Part shown: positions 1 through 9,832 of the stretch, piece by piece
Layout of the letters: every line of letters starts with the position of its first letter
Position numbering within the stretch: the stretch's first letter is position 1
Assembly (NCBI GenBank): GCA_040877415.1
Contig: JBBDNV010000003.1
Coordinates: 1-44,168 of the forward strand
Source of the DNA: JBBDNV01 sp040877415
Lineage (GTDB): Bacteria > Planctomycetota > Planctomycetia > Pirellulales > PALSA-1355
DNA: 44,168 bases
Direction: 5' to 3'
Notes under the pieces: generated by a model
The model's input: the letters and a program-made list of their open reading frames with translations, nothing else
The model's database searches: none
What the model was told of the DNA's origin: nothing
Position numbers and translations under genes: made by a program

Positions 1-1
1 G

Positions 2-2281
<2,280 letters not shown>

Positions 2282-2310
2282 CAGACGGCGCTTTGTAAAG
2301 GCAATCAAGA

Positions 2311-2348
2311 ACCGCCGTTCGGCGCATCGGGCCGGACGGCGGTTTTTT
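2311..2348 (+). terminator. Rho-independent terminator of clpC
   Basis: A 13-bp stem (ACCGCCGTTCGGC pairing with GCCGGACGGCGGT, one G-U pair) with a 7-nt loop runs straight into six T residues. It lies 30 nt after the clpC stop codon. Confidence 0.93.
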
Positions 2349-2395
2349 CGTGCCGCGCCCCCCGCCCGGTCGGATGTCCCGTCGTCGAGCTCCCG

Positions 2396-2428
2396 TATAA
2401 TTCTTCCGATCCGATCAAAGTCGGATCG
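2396..2428 (+). promoter_or_regulatory. Possible promoter -10 with hairpin upstream of mlaE
   Basis: A perfect TATAAT sits at 2396-2401 but I see no good -35 box at 16-18 nt upstream. It is followed by an 8-bp inverted repeat (CGATCCGA at 2407-2414, TCGGATCG at 2421-2428). The mlaE start is about 315 nt downstream, with a palindromic repeat in between, so the link to mlaE is a guess. Confidence 0.3.
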
Positions 2429-2456
2429 CTGCCGCTTGCGGTGCTAGCGGGACGTC

Positions 2457-2536
2457 GAAATAAAGGGGACTGGCTCCGACCACGACCGTTTTTCGTGACA
2501 ACTGTGCGCTCGCTCGGTGAGTGTCCCCGTTATTTC
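2457..2536. repeat. Inverted-repeat element, family G, copy 1
   Basis: The outer arms GAAATAAAGGGGAC (2457-2470) and GTCCCCGTTATTTC (2523-2536) pair with one mismatch. The inner left part GGCTCCGACCAC corresponds to a similar stretch in the copy at 6555-6635; the two 27-nt left arms match at 22 positions. It looks like a REP/BIME-type element. The gap 2349-2715 holds this element, the TATAAT above and nothing else I can support. Confidence 0.65.
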
Positions 2537-2715
2537 AATGGGCCGCTGGCAGACTGGCACCCGCCAAGGCGGAATAAACGTCCCATTTTCGCCAAATCCC
2601 GGTTTCCGATTTACCCGCAACGTTTTCTCAAGCGGTATCCATGCCGCGACGAAGAATCAAAAGATAACCGGGCGATAGTGCGCCCGCGATTGCGTGTTTT
2701 TCTGACGAGATCAAC

Positions 2716-3576
2716 ATGTCTGCGTCATCGACTTCGCGTGCGCGGTCCCGCGGCTTTGCTCTGGCCGTGGCCGATTGGATCGCGGCGCTGGGCGGACTGG
2801 TGATGAATTGGGTCTTCGCCATCAAGGACGTGTTGGCGTTTTTCCTGCACACGCTGAGATGGTTGGCGAGGCGGCCGCGAGGCGATACGTTGTGGCCCAA
2901 CTTCTATCAGATCGGCGTGTTGAGCCTGCCGGTGGTGGCATTGACGGGCCTGTTCATCGGCATGGTGCTGGCCGTGCAGAGCCATTCTCAGTTTCGCATG
3001 TTGAACCTGGAAACGCGGCTGGGGGCGGTGATCAACATGTCGCTGGTGCGCGAGCTGGGGCCCGTGCTGGCCGCCACGATGCTGGCGGGCCGCGTCGGCA
3101 GCGCGATGGCGGCCGAGCTGGGCACCATGCGCGTCACCGAACAGATCGACGCCCTGGCCAGCATGGGCGCCAACCCGATTCAATACCTCGTCGTCCCGCG
3201 GTTCATCGCCTGCCTGGTGCTCATTCCGGCGCTGACGATCTGGGCCGATTTCATGGGCGTGGCCGGCGGATACTTTTACGGCGTCTTCGTGCTGGACATC
3301 GATTCGAACCACTACATGGAAAACTCGCGCAACTACGTCGGCGCATTCGATTTGTTCTCCGGCCTGTTCAAGAGCTTGTTCTTCGGAGCGGCGATCGCCG
3401 TGATCAGTTGTTATCGCGGCTTCCATTGCGATCCGGGCGCCGAGGGCGTCGGTCGCGCCGCCACCAGCGCGTTTGTGATTTCCTTCGTCATCATCCTGGT
3501 GCTCGACCTTTTCCTGGGCATCGCCCTGGACGAGTTTTATCTGATGATCTGGCCCGAGGGCACGACCTTTTTGTAA
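2716..3576 (+). CDS. mlaE: MlaE-family ABC transporter permease
   Basis: Inner-membrane permease of an MCE-type (Mla) lipid ABC transporter, 286 residues. After an N-terminal extension of about 60 residues the MlaE fold begins; visible family signatures are LTGLFIGMVLAVQ, the segment ELGPVLAATMLAGRVGSAMAAELGTM cut into its known parts (ELGPVL, AGRVGSA, AELGTM), and VTEQIDALASMG. Five to six hydrophobic segments follow. The ATP-binding subunit starts 14 nt after the stop and the MCE protein follows, the usual permease-ATPase-MCE order. The role is inferred to be phospholipid movement between inner and outer membranes; no mlaB or mlaC gene is next to it. The ATG at 2716 has only a weak GAG upstream as ribosome site, but no alternative fits better. 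Confidence 0.93.
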   Translation: MSASSTSRARSRGFALAVADWIAALGGLVMNWVFAIKDVLAFFLHTLRWLARRPRGDTLWPNFYQIGVLSLPVVALTGLFIGMVLAVQSHSQFRMLNLETRLGAVINMSLVRELGPVLAATMLAGRVGSAMAAELGTMRVTEQIDALASMGANPIQYLVVPRFIACLVLIPALTIWADFMGVAGGYFYGVFVLDIDSNHYMENSRNYVGAFDLFSGLFKSLFFGAAIAVISCYRGFHCDPGAEGVGRAATSAFVISFVIILVLDLFLGIALDEFYLMIWPEGTTFL

Positions 3577-3590
3577 GCGTCTCGATTGCC

Positions 3591-4439
3591 ATGAACGCCC
3601 AAGCCAACCCGCACGAGATGTCGACCCGGGCCGCCAGCCCGATGATCGAGCTGCGCACGGTCGACGTGGCTTTTGGCCGCGGCCGGGTGCTGCGCGACAT
3701 CAGCCTCGTGATTCCGCGCGGACAGACGCTGGTCGTGATCGGCGAGAGCGGCTGCGGCAAGACCGTGCTGTTGAAAACGATCATCGGACTGGTGCGCCCG
3801 ACGCGCGGTCAGGTGCTTTTCGACGGCCAGGACCTGGCCCGCTTGACCGACGCCGAACTGACGCACCAGCGGATGCGATTCGGGTTCGTGTTTCAAGGGT
3901 CGGCGCTGTTCGACAGCATGACGGTCGGCCAGAACGTGAGCTTTCCGCTGCGCGAGCACACGCAGACTTCGCCCGCTGAGATTCACGAGGCCGTGCTCTC
4001 GCGCCTGGCCGAAGTGGGATTGCCGGAAAGCATCATCGGGAAAAAGCCGGCCGAGCTCTCCGGCGGCATGCGCAAACGCGTCGGGCTGGCCCGGGCGCTG
4101 GCGCTTAACCCCGAATTAGTCCTCTACGACGAGCCGACCACGGGCCTCGACCCGATCATGAGCGACGTCATCAACGAGCTGATCGTACGCACGCGCAGCC
4201 AGCATCCGGTGACCGCGGTGGTGGTGACGCACGACATGCGCACGGCCAGAAAAGTCGCCGATCGCGTGATCATGCTCTATCCCTTGAGCCGGCTCAAGCC
4301 CGACGAGCCGCAGATCGTTTTCGACGGGTCGCCCGCGAGCATCGACCATTCGAGCGATCCGCGCGTCACTCAATTCGTGCACGGTGAAGCCGGCGAGCGA
4401 TTGATGGAGATGAGAAAAATGGCGGAACTGGGCAGTTGA
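3591..4439 (+). CDS. mlaF: MlaF-family ABC transporter ATP-binding protein
   Basis: ATPase subunit of the MCE lipid transporter, 282 residues. All ABC motifs are present: Walker A GESGCGKTVLLKT, Q-loop FVFQGSALFDS (the SALFDSMTV form is typical of MlaF), signature LSGGMRKRVGLARAL, Walker B LVLYDEPTTGLDP and H-loop VVTHDM. The ATG at 3591 is the first Met after the mlaE stop and gives the usual family length; an open frame continues upstream through mlaE but would be a shadow. The C-terminal end (FDGSPASIDHSSDPRVTQFVHG) also resembles MlaF proteins. It forms an operon with mlaE and the downstream MCE gene. Confidence 0.94.
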   Translation: MNAQANPHEMSTRAASPMIELRTVDVAFGRGRVLRDISLVIPRGQTLVVIGESGCGKTVLLKTIIGLVRPTRGQVLFDGQDLARLTDAELTHQRMRFGFVFQGSALFDSMTVGQNVSFPLREHTQTSPAEIHEAVLSRLAEVGLPESIIGKKPAELSGGMRKRVGLARALALNPELVLYDEPTTGLDPIMSDVINELIVRTRSQHPVTAVVVTHDMRTARKVADRVIMLYPLSRLKPDEPQIVFDGSPASIDHSSDPRVTQFVHGEAGERLMEMRKMAELGS

Positions 4440-4505
4440 ATCGACAAGAGAGCGCGCCCGGCGGCTTGAGCCCAAAAAGCGCTCCGGGAGCTTGTAAGGA
4501 TAGTT

Positions 4506-5708
4506 ATGGACGAACGAGTCATCAGATTCCGCGTTGGCGTGATCGTGCTGTCGGCGCTGTTCCTGACCGGCATCCTGGTGCTGCTGTTTGGCAACACCGG
4601 CTCGCTGCTTCGTGGCGGCTACACGATCCACCTGCATTTCAACGATGCGCCGGGCGTGAGCGAGGGCACTCCGGTGCGCAAAAGCGGCATCCTGATCGGG
4701 CGCGTCCACAGCGTGCGCTTCGCGGAGCAGGGCGGGGTCATCGTGGACGCCAGAATCAACAAGGGCGTAAAGATCTACCGCAGCGAGGTCCCCGAGGTGA
4801 CCGGTTCGCTTTTGGGCGGCGACGTGGTCATCCAATTCGTCCAGCGGCCGAACGCTCCCACCGAGCCGATGCCCCCGCGCGCCGGAACTGACGACAAGCA
4901 AAGTCGCAGCGGGCCGACGACTACCCTGACCGGACAAAAATCGGGACAGCCCAAGTCGCCGGCCAAAAGCCCCGATCAATTGGTCGAGCCCGGCGAGTAC
5001 ATCGAAGGCATCGTGGCGCCCAGCCCCATGCAGTTCATCGCCAGTATGCAGGGCGATATGAACGAGGCGATCAACGCCTTGTCCAGCGCCGGCAATGAAG
5101 TCAGCAAGCTGGCCGGCAACATCAACAAGCTCCTGGAAAGCAACGACGAGCAAATCAACCGTATCATCGGCGAGACCGAGCAGGCGGTCAAAGCGTTTCA
5201 GCTTACATTGGATAATATCAACGACGTGATCGGCGACAAGAAAGTGCGGGAGAGCTTCAAGAAAATGATCGACAATCTGCCCGAGCTTTTGGACGAGAGC
5301 CGTGCCGCGATCACCTCCGTTCGCACCACGGTCGAGGGGGTCGATCGCAACCTGCGCAATCTCGAAGGCCTGACCGCGCCGTTGGGCGAGCGGGGTGAAC
5401 AAATCGTGATGCGCGTGGACCAATCGGTCACTCGGCTGGATGAGCTGTTGGGGATTCTTTCCGACTTCGGCCGCAAGCTCAACAGCGGGCAGGGCACGCT
5501 CGGCAAGCTCTTGAACGATCAGGATCTTTACGACAACATCAGCGCGGCGGCCCGAAACATCGAATGCGTGACGCGCGAGCTGAAGCCCATCATTTCCGAC
5601 GCGCGCGTGTTCTCCGATCGAATCGCCCGCCATCCCGAGGTGCTGGGCGTGCGCGGCGCGATTCAGAAAAGCCCGGGGACCAAGTGGCCCCTCGGCGGCG
5701 CCGAATAA
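4506..5708 (+). CDS. mlaD: MlaD/MCE-domain lipid-binding protein
   Basis: Membrane-anchored periplasmic MCE protein, 400 residues, expected to bind lipid and dock on the MlaE-MlaF complex. One transmembrane segment lies at about residues 8-30 (VGVIVLSALFLTGILVLLFG), followed by the MCE domain at about 40-125, including FNDAPGVSEGTPVRKSGILIGRV. A Pro/Ser/Thr-rich linker of about 40 residues follows, then a long helical tail with several candidate coiled-coil stretches (EQAVKAFQLTLDNINDVIG). A Shine-Dalgarno TAAGGA lies 5 nt before the ATG. This MCE protein is longer than E. coli MlaD (about 180 residues), which is common where the helical tail may form a periplasm-spanning tube. The helical-tail role is inference. 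Confidence 0.92.
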   Translation: MDERVIRFRVGVIVLSALFLTGILVLLFGNTGSLLRGGYTIHLHFNDAPGVSEGTPVRKSGILIGRVHSVRFAEQGGVIVDARINKGVKIYRSEVPEVTGSLLGGDVVIQFVQRPNAPTEPMPPRAGTDDKQSRSGPTTTLTGQKSGQPKSPAKSPDQLVEPGEYIEGIVAPSPMQFIASMQGDMNEAINALSSAGNEVSKLAGNINKLLESNDEQINRIIGETEQAVKAFQLTLDNINDVIGDKKVRESFKKMIDNLPELLDESRAAITSVRTTVEGVDRNLRNLEGLTAPLGERGEQIVMRVDQSVTRLDELLGILSDFGRKLNSGQGTLGKLLNDQDLYDNISAAARNIECVTRELKPIISDARVFSDRIARHPEVLGVRGAIQKSPGTKWPLGGAE

Positions 5709-5720
5709 CCTCGCCGCTCG

Positions 5721-6269
5721 TCAGTAATTAAACGCGCTGCCCGGACGCGCCGCCGGCGGAGGCGAAGCCGGCAGCCCCGGGCCCGACTCCTGCGGCGGGC
5801 CATACGTCGCACCGGCCGGCGGCGCCGGCACGCTCGGGCCACTGGCTCCGTGACGCAAGTTCTCGCCCCGCTCCAACAGTTGCGGGCTGGGGACGACCAT
5901 TTGCGGCTGAAGCTGGTAGTCGACCACGCGCTCGTCGCGAATCTCGCCCGGCACCAGATTCTCGCTGATGAAGTCCAGCCCCGGATACTCGTACCAGGGC
6001 GCGGGAATCGGCTGCAGCACGCTGAGCGTCTCGTAGCCGCTCTCGACCAGGCGGATCTTGCGCGTGCCGTAGTACACAAAGTCGGTGGAAACCGGCGTCG
6101 TGCCCACCGGATAGTCGTCGACGTAGACCAGCGCCCCCGGCGGGTTCGAGCGAATGGTGAGCCGCCGTTGGACGCAGCCCGTTTCGAGCGCGCATGCGAG
6201 CATCGCCAACAGCCATGCGAGACTGCGGCCAGCGCGCTCGAAAGCTCGATAGCTTTGCGGAAGTGTCAA
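5721..6269 (-). CDS. PEGA-domain lipoprotein
   Basis: Predicted lipoprotein of about 182 residues. A hydrophobic segment (LAWLLAMLACA) leads to a lipobox LETGC, then a PEGA domain at about residues 37-85: RLTIRSNPPGALVYVDDYPVG, TPVSTDFVYYGTRKIRL. The last 60 residues are Pro/Gly/Ala rich (PSVPAPPAGATYGPPQ). PEGA domains occur in surface or periplasmic proteins; the exact role is unknown. The start is uncertain: the frame opens with a TTG at 6269 without a clear Shine-Dalgarno, and the next internal ATG would leave too short a signal peptide. It is convergent with mlaD, with only 12 nt between the stop codons. Confidence 0.8.
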   Translation of the reverse strand: MTLPQSYRAFERAGRSLAWLLAMLACALETGCVQRRLTIRSNPPGALVYVDDYPVGTTPVSTDFVYYGTRKIRLVESGYETLSVLQPIPAPWYEYPGLDFISENLVPGEIRDERVVDYQLQPQMVVPSPQLLERGENLRHGASGPSVPAPPAGATYGPPQESGPGLPASPPPAARPGSAFNY

Positions 6270-6554
6270 GAGATCGAGAAGTGAGGCAATTTCGAGATGA
6301 CGCCACGGGCGGCCGATTGGCCGAACGATTGGCCGAACGGGCGAGTATAGGATTCGGCCCGAGAATTCGCCAGAGAGATTCGCCTTCGCGCGAATCGCGA
6401 AGATGAATCCGGGGTTTCAATGAAGGGTGGCAAGGTGGTTTGCTCGGGCAAGCTGGCGAGCATGAAGACTTGGGCTCTATTGCGTGCGGTGCGCCTAAGT
6501 TAGAATGGGGTTTTTGGAGCAATGGGACAAAACCGCGGTGTCTTGCCGGGCGTT

Positions 6555-6635
6555 GAAATCGAGGAGACCGGCTCCGAGCACCTCCGTATTTCAACGAAGA
6601 ATAAGCACGTGCTCGGTGCCTGTCACGTTGATTTC
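6555..6635. repeat. Inverted-repeat element, family G, copy 2
   Basis: The left arm at 6555-6581 begins GAAATCGAGGAGACCGGC and ends CCGAGCAC. The right arm at 6609-6635 begins GTGCTCGGTGCC and ends GATTTC. The first six and last eight positions of the arms pair, with mismatches between. The left arm matches the element at 2457 at 22 of 27 positions. The gene-free stretch 6270-6661 holds this element and a weak TTGCGT/TAGAAT pair at 6480-6506 with a short 15-nt spacer; nothing else is seen. Confidence 0.65.
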
Positions 6636-6661
6636 CGCGCGCCGCCAGCCATTCAAGAACG

Positions 6662-7972
6662 ATGACCGACGTGGCCCAATCCGCTGATCGGGGACGTGGA
6701 GCGCTGGAAGACGCGGCGCTCTCCGACATCGGGCTCAGGCGCGGGAACAATCAGGACGCCTTCACGGTGTCGCTGGCCGGCGACGACGCGGAATGGCGGC
6801 GGCGCGGCCATCTGTTCATGGTCGCTGATGGCATGGGCGCGCATGCTGCCGGCGAGCTTGCTAGCAAAATGGCCTGCGAGGCCGTGGGGCACACGTATCG
6901 CAAGCTCGTCGATCGCCCCGCGGCCGAAGCCCTGCGGCAGGCCGTGTTGGCCGCCAACGCCACGATCCACCAGCGCGGACAGGCCAACGCCGAGTTTCAA
7001 GGCATGGGCACCACGTCGAGCGCCCTGGTGCTGTTGCCGGCGGCTGCCATCGTGGCCCACGTGGGCGACAGCCGCGTTTATCGCCTGCGACGCGGCAAGC
7101 TCGAGCAACTGACGTTCGACCATAGCCTGGTCTGGGAAATGACGGCCGCCGGCCAGATGCCGCGCGGCGAGGTGGCCAGTTTCATTCCCAAAAATATTAT
7201 CACGCGCTCGCTCGGCCCCCACCCCGACGTGCAGGTTGACATGGAAGGGCCGTTTCCGCTGGAAGCCGGCGATACGTTTCTCGTGTGCAGCGACGGGTTG
7301 AGCGGCCAGATCAAGGATGAGGAGATCGGCGCGCTGCTGGTGGCTCTTGAGCCCGCCGACGCGGTGCGCGTGCTGGTCGATGTGGCAAATTTGCGCGGCG
7401 GACCCGATAACATCACGGCCATCGTCGTGCGCGTGACGCGCGTGGAGGCCGGGGAACAACCCGCATCGCCGCCCGAGCCCGCGGCTGCCCCGGGCGCCGC
7501 GGTTCATCCCGCGCTGTGGGGCATCACGGCCGTTTGCTTGCTGGTGGCGCTCGTGCTGGCCGTGACCGGCTACTACATGACGGCGCTGGTCAGCGTGCTT
7601 TTGGGCGCGGCCAGCGCGGTGGTCGTGCTCCTGCAAAGCATGACGGGCGCCACGCCTCGGGACGCGAGCCAACTGGAGGGGCCGTTGGGTTCGGGTCCGC
7701 ACGGGGCGCGTGATTGCCTGCCGAACGCCGACAGCGTGGCCGCCGCGGCCCAATTGGCCCAGCAATTGCGCGAAGCCACCAGGGCCGAGCATTGGACGCT
7801 CGATTGGGCACGCTTCGACGCGCTGGGCGACGAAGCTCAAGCGGCCCTGGCGGCCCGTGATTACACGGCCGCCGTGCGTCATCACGCGCTTTCCATCAGC
7901 TTCATGATGGCTGAGATCCGCCGCCAGGCCGCCCGCAAGGACCATCGCGACCGCTCGGTGCTCGACTGGTAG
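6662..7972 (+). CDS. PP2C-family Ser/Thr protein phosphatase with C-terminal membrane anchor
   Basis: Mn/Mg-dependent protein phosphatase of 436 residues. The PP2C motifs are complete and in order: RGNNQD, VADGMGAHAAGE, GMGTTSS, VGDSRVYR, CSDGLS and GGPDNIT, covering about residues 20-260. A Pro/Ala linker leads to two hydrophobic segments at about 280-325 (GITAVCLLVALVLAVTGYY and ALVSVLLGAASAVVVLLQ). After these comes a soluble tail of about 100 residues, including HWTLDWARFDAL and AARDYTAAVRHHALSISF, which I do not recognise. The phosphatase domain should face the cytoplasm and oppose Hanks-type Ser/Thr kinases, which are numerous in planctomycetes; no kinase is in the window. No strong ribosome site precedes the ATG. 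Confidence 0.93.
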   Translation: MTDVAQSADRGRGALEDAALSDIGLRRGNNQDAFTVSLAGDDAEWRRRGHLFMVADGMGAHAAGELASKMACEAVGHTYRKLVDRPAAEALRQAVLAANATIHQRGQANAEFQGMGTTSSALVLLPAAAIVAHVGDSRVYRLRRGKLEQLTFDHSLVWEMTAAGQMPRGEVASFIPKNIITRSLGPHPDVQVDMEGPFPLEAGDTFLVCSDGLSGQIKDEEIGALLVALEPADAVRVLVDVANLRGGPDNITAIVVRVTRVEAGEQPASPPEPAAAPGAAVHPALWGITAVCLLVALVLAVTGYYMTALVSVLLGAASAVVVLLQSMTGATPRDASQLEGPLGSGPHGARDCLPNADSVAAAAQLAQQLREATRAEHWTLDWARFDALGDEAQAALAARDYTAAVRHHALSISFMMAEIRRQAARKDHRDRSVLDW

Positions 7973-8025
7973 AAGTCCGTCGAGCGCCATTTCCGGGGTG
8001 CCACGCCTGGCTCGTCCACCCGTGC

Positions 8026-8043
8026 TGCCGGCGCGCGCCGGCA
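8026..8043. other. Perfect 18-bp palindrome between convergent genes
   Basis: TGCCGGCGC followed by GCGCCGGCA lies between the converging phosphatase and GT87 genes. It could help end transcription from both sides, but it lacks a T-tract, so this is weak. Confidence 0.3.
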
Positions 8044-8066
8044 AACCACCGGGACGGACTAGTCGG

Positions 8067-9551
8067 TCACGCCGCCATGGGCCGTTCGGCCGCCAACGCC
8101 GCGGGCGTCACGACTCGCGAAACGCTCGCTTGCGACGCGTCCAACCGACGGGGCCACAACATCGCCGCGCCGGCCGTCATGTACCAAAGCGTCGTCCCCA
8201 GCCCCAACAGGCCAATCCTGCCGGCGACGTCCACGAGCGCGTAGTGGGTGATGACCAACACCCCGGGTACGATGGCCAGCGCCAGTGCCCACTTCGCCCG
8301 ACGCTGCTCGAGGTGCCACAGGCTCACGAACGTCACCGCGGGCAGCAGCAACACGTAGTAATGCCCGCGGGCAATGGGAAAGATGACCAACGTCGCCGCG
8401 CACGCCAGGCCGAATGCGGCGGCCTGTCCGAGCTTGTCCCGGGCTTTGGCCATGCGAAAGCCGACGGCCACGACCAGGCAACCGGCCAGGAAGCGCACGA
8501 CGAGCAGTATCCCCTCGACAACCGGCGCGTCCATCAGCAGCCCCGCGCCGCCGCGGCGCAGTTGCCCCGGCCCGTGGTCGTGCGGACCGCCGGCAAAGTA
8601 GTAGTGCGTCCAATTGCCCAGGCGGTGCGTGGCGTTGACGAGACTTTGGTTGCGCACCGACGTGGAGTCGCCGGCAAATTCGTCTGCCGGCGTGCTTTCG
8701 GCGAGCACAGCCACCACGTTCCACCACGTGCCGAGGTGATGGAGATTGGCCTGCCATCCGACCAACGCGGCCGGCAGCAAAAGGAAACAGACGGCCAGTC
8801 CGCCGGCCGTTCCCAACGAGCAGGCACCCGCCCGAGCCCATGCCGCGCGACTCTTGGCGTACCAGGCCGACGTCCATTGCTGTCCGATCACAATCGCCAC
8901 GGGCACGACCGGCGTGATCTTGAGCGCGATCGGAAAGGCCAGCACGCAGCCGGCCACCAGCGGGCCGACGACCGAGCGGCTTGCGACGAGCATGCGAAAC
9001 CCCAAAAGCAGAACGTACAGTTTCGCCACGCCGACCTGGCCGCGCTGCAGGCAATTCAGCGCCGGCAGCAAGGCGGCCGAGACGGCGGCGACGCCGAGCC
9101 AGGTTGGCACGGGTCCGAATAGGCCCGAGTCCGTTCCATTCGGCAGGACACTGTGCGCGATTCGCACCAGTTCCCGAAGGCAGCCCCAGCCCAAAAGCAC
9201 GTTCAGCGCGAACCACACGAGCACCTGGTTTCGGGTGTCGAGCTGGTCGAGCGGGGCGACAAGCATGGCGAACAGCGGCGGATACAGATATCCCCATCCG
9301 CGCGGATTGGTGACCGTATAGGGATCGCGGCCGTCGAAGAACGCGGCGCCGGCCTCGGTGTATACGGTCAAGTCGGTCTTGTGCACCCAGGGTTGGTTCG
9401 GATCGACCGATCCGCGATTCCGCACGTCGAACCAGCCCCAGAGTGCAAACGCCGCGACCAGCCCGACCATGACCCGCCGCCGCGTCGGGCACAGCCAGTG
9501 TCGCCGGCCGGCTGGAGGTAGCGTCGATGCGTCAACGGCCAATTGGTTCAA
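8067..9551 (-). CDS. DUF2029/GT87-family integral membrane glycosyltransferase-like protein
   Basis: Polytopic membrane protein of about 494 residues with roughly ten hydrophobic segments. The loop after the first segment contains TDLTVYTEAGAAFFDGRDPY and YLYPPLFAMLVAPL, the typical GT87 (polyprenyl-phosphate-mannose dependent alpha-mannosyltransferase-like) signature with acidic residues in the first extracytoplasmic loop. By family, it would transfer a sugar from a polyprenyl-phosphate carrier to an acceptor outside the membrane; substrate and acceptor are unknown. The frame opens at a TTG (9551) without a clear Shine-Dalgarno. An in-frame ATG at residue 28 (MVGLVAAF) would remove a basic N-terminal tail and is an alternative start. 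It is a single gene, convergent with the phosphatase and divergent from the histidine kinase. Confidence 0.85.
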   Translation of the reverse strand: MNQLAVDASTLPPAGRRHWLCPTRRRVMVGLVAAFALWGWFDVRNRGSVDPNQPWVHKTDLTVYTEAGAAFFDGRDPYTVTNPRGWGYLYPPLFAMLVAPLDQLDTRNQVLVWFALNVLLGWGCLRELVRIAHSVLPNGTDSGLFGPVPTWLGVAAVSAALLPALNCLQRGQVGVAKLYVLLLGFRMLVASRSVVGPLVAGCVLAFPIALKITPVVPVAIVIGQQWTSAWYAKSRAAWARAGACSLGTAGGLAVCFLLLPAALVGWQANLHHLGTWWNVVAVLAESTPADEFAGDSTSVRNQSLVNATHRLGNWTHYYFAGGPHDHGPGQLRRGGAGLLMDAPVVEGILLVVRFLAGCLVVAVGFRMAKARDKLGQAAAFGLACAATLVIFPIARGHYYVLLLPAVTFVSLWHLEQRRAKWALALAIVPGVLVITHYALVDVAGRIGLLGLGTTLWYMTAGAAMLWPRRLDASQASVSRVVTPAALAAERPMAA

Positions 9552-9714
9552 GAGTGCAAGCGCGCCTTAGCGTGAACGGACACGCGCTTCGCCGATGCGC
9601 GTGCGCCAGAGAGTGTGGGGTCGGGCAACCCTATCGTGGCTTGCGGGTTAGGTCAAGATCGGTTTGCCGCGTTCCCAGATCGCGCGCGTTTCCCCGAATG
9701 CTCGCCGCCCCGTC

Positions 9715-9744
9715 TTGCCCCGCCGACGGGCTTGGTGCTACACT
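9715..9744 (+). promoter_or_regulatory. Candidate sigma-70-type promoter of the histidine kinase operon
   Basis: TTGCCC at 9715-9720 and TACACT at 9739-9744 are separated by 18 nt. It lies about 90 nt upstream of the assigned TTG start. Confidence 0.45.
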
Positions 9745-9818
9745 TCGCCGCCCCGTGGCGGCCGAATTCTGCGGCCCGGGTGCCCCCCAAACGCCGATGT
9801 GCTCGTGCGAAGCGCGAC

Positions 9819-9825
9819 AAGGAGG
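9819..9825 (+). promoter_or_regulatory. Ribosome binding site that decides the TTG start of the kinase
   Basis: A full Shine-Dalgarno AAGGAGG ends 7 nt before a TTG codon at 9833. Upstream ATG codons in the same frame have no such site, and only the TTG start puts a membrane segment at the protein N-terminus. Confidence 0.85.
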
Positions 9826-9832
9826 TCGCCCC

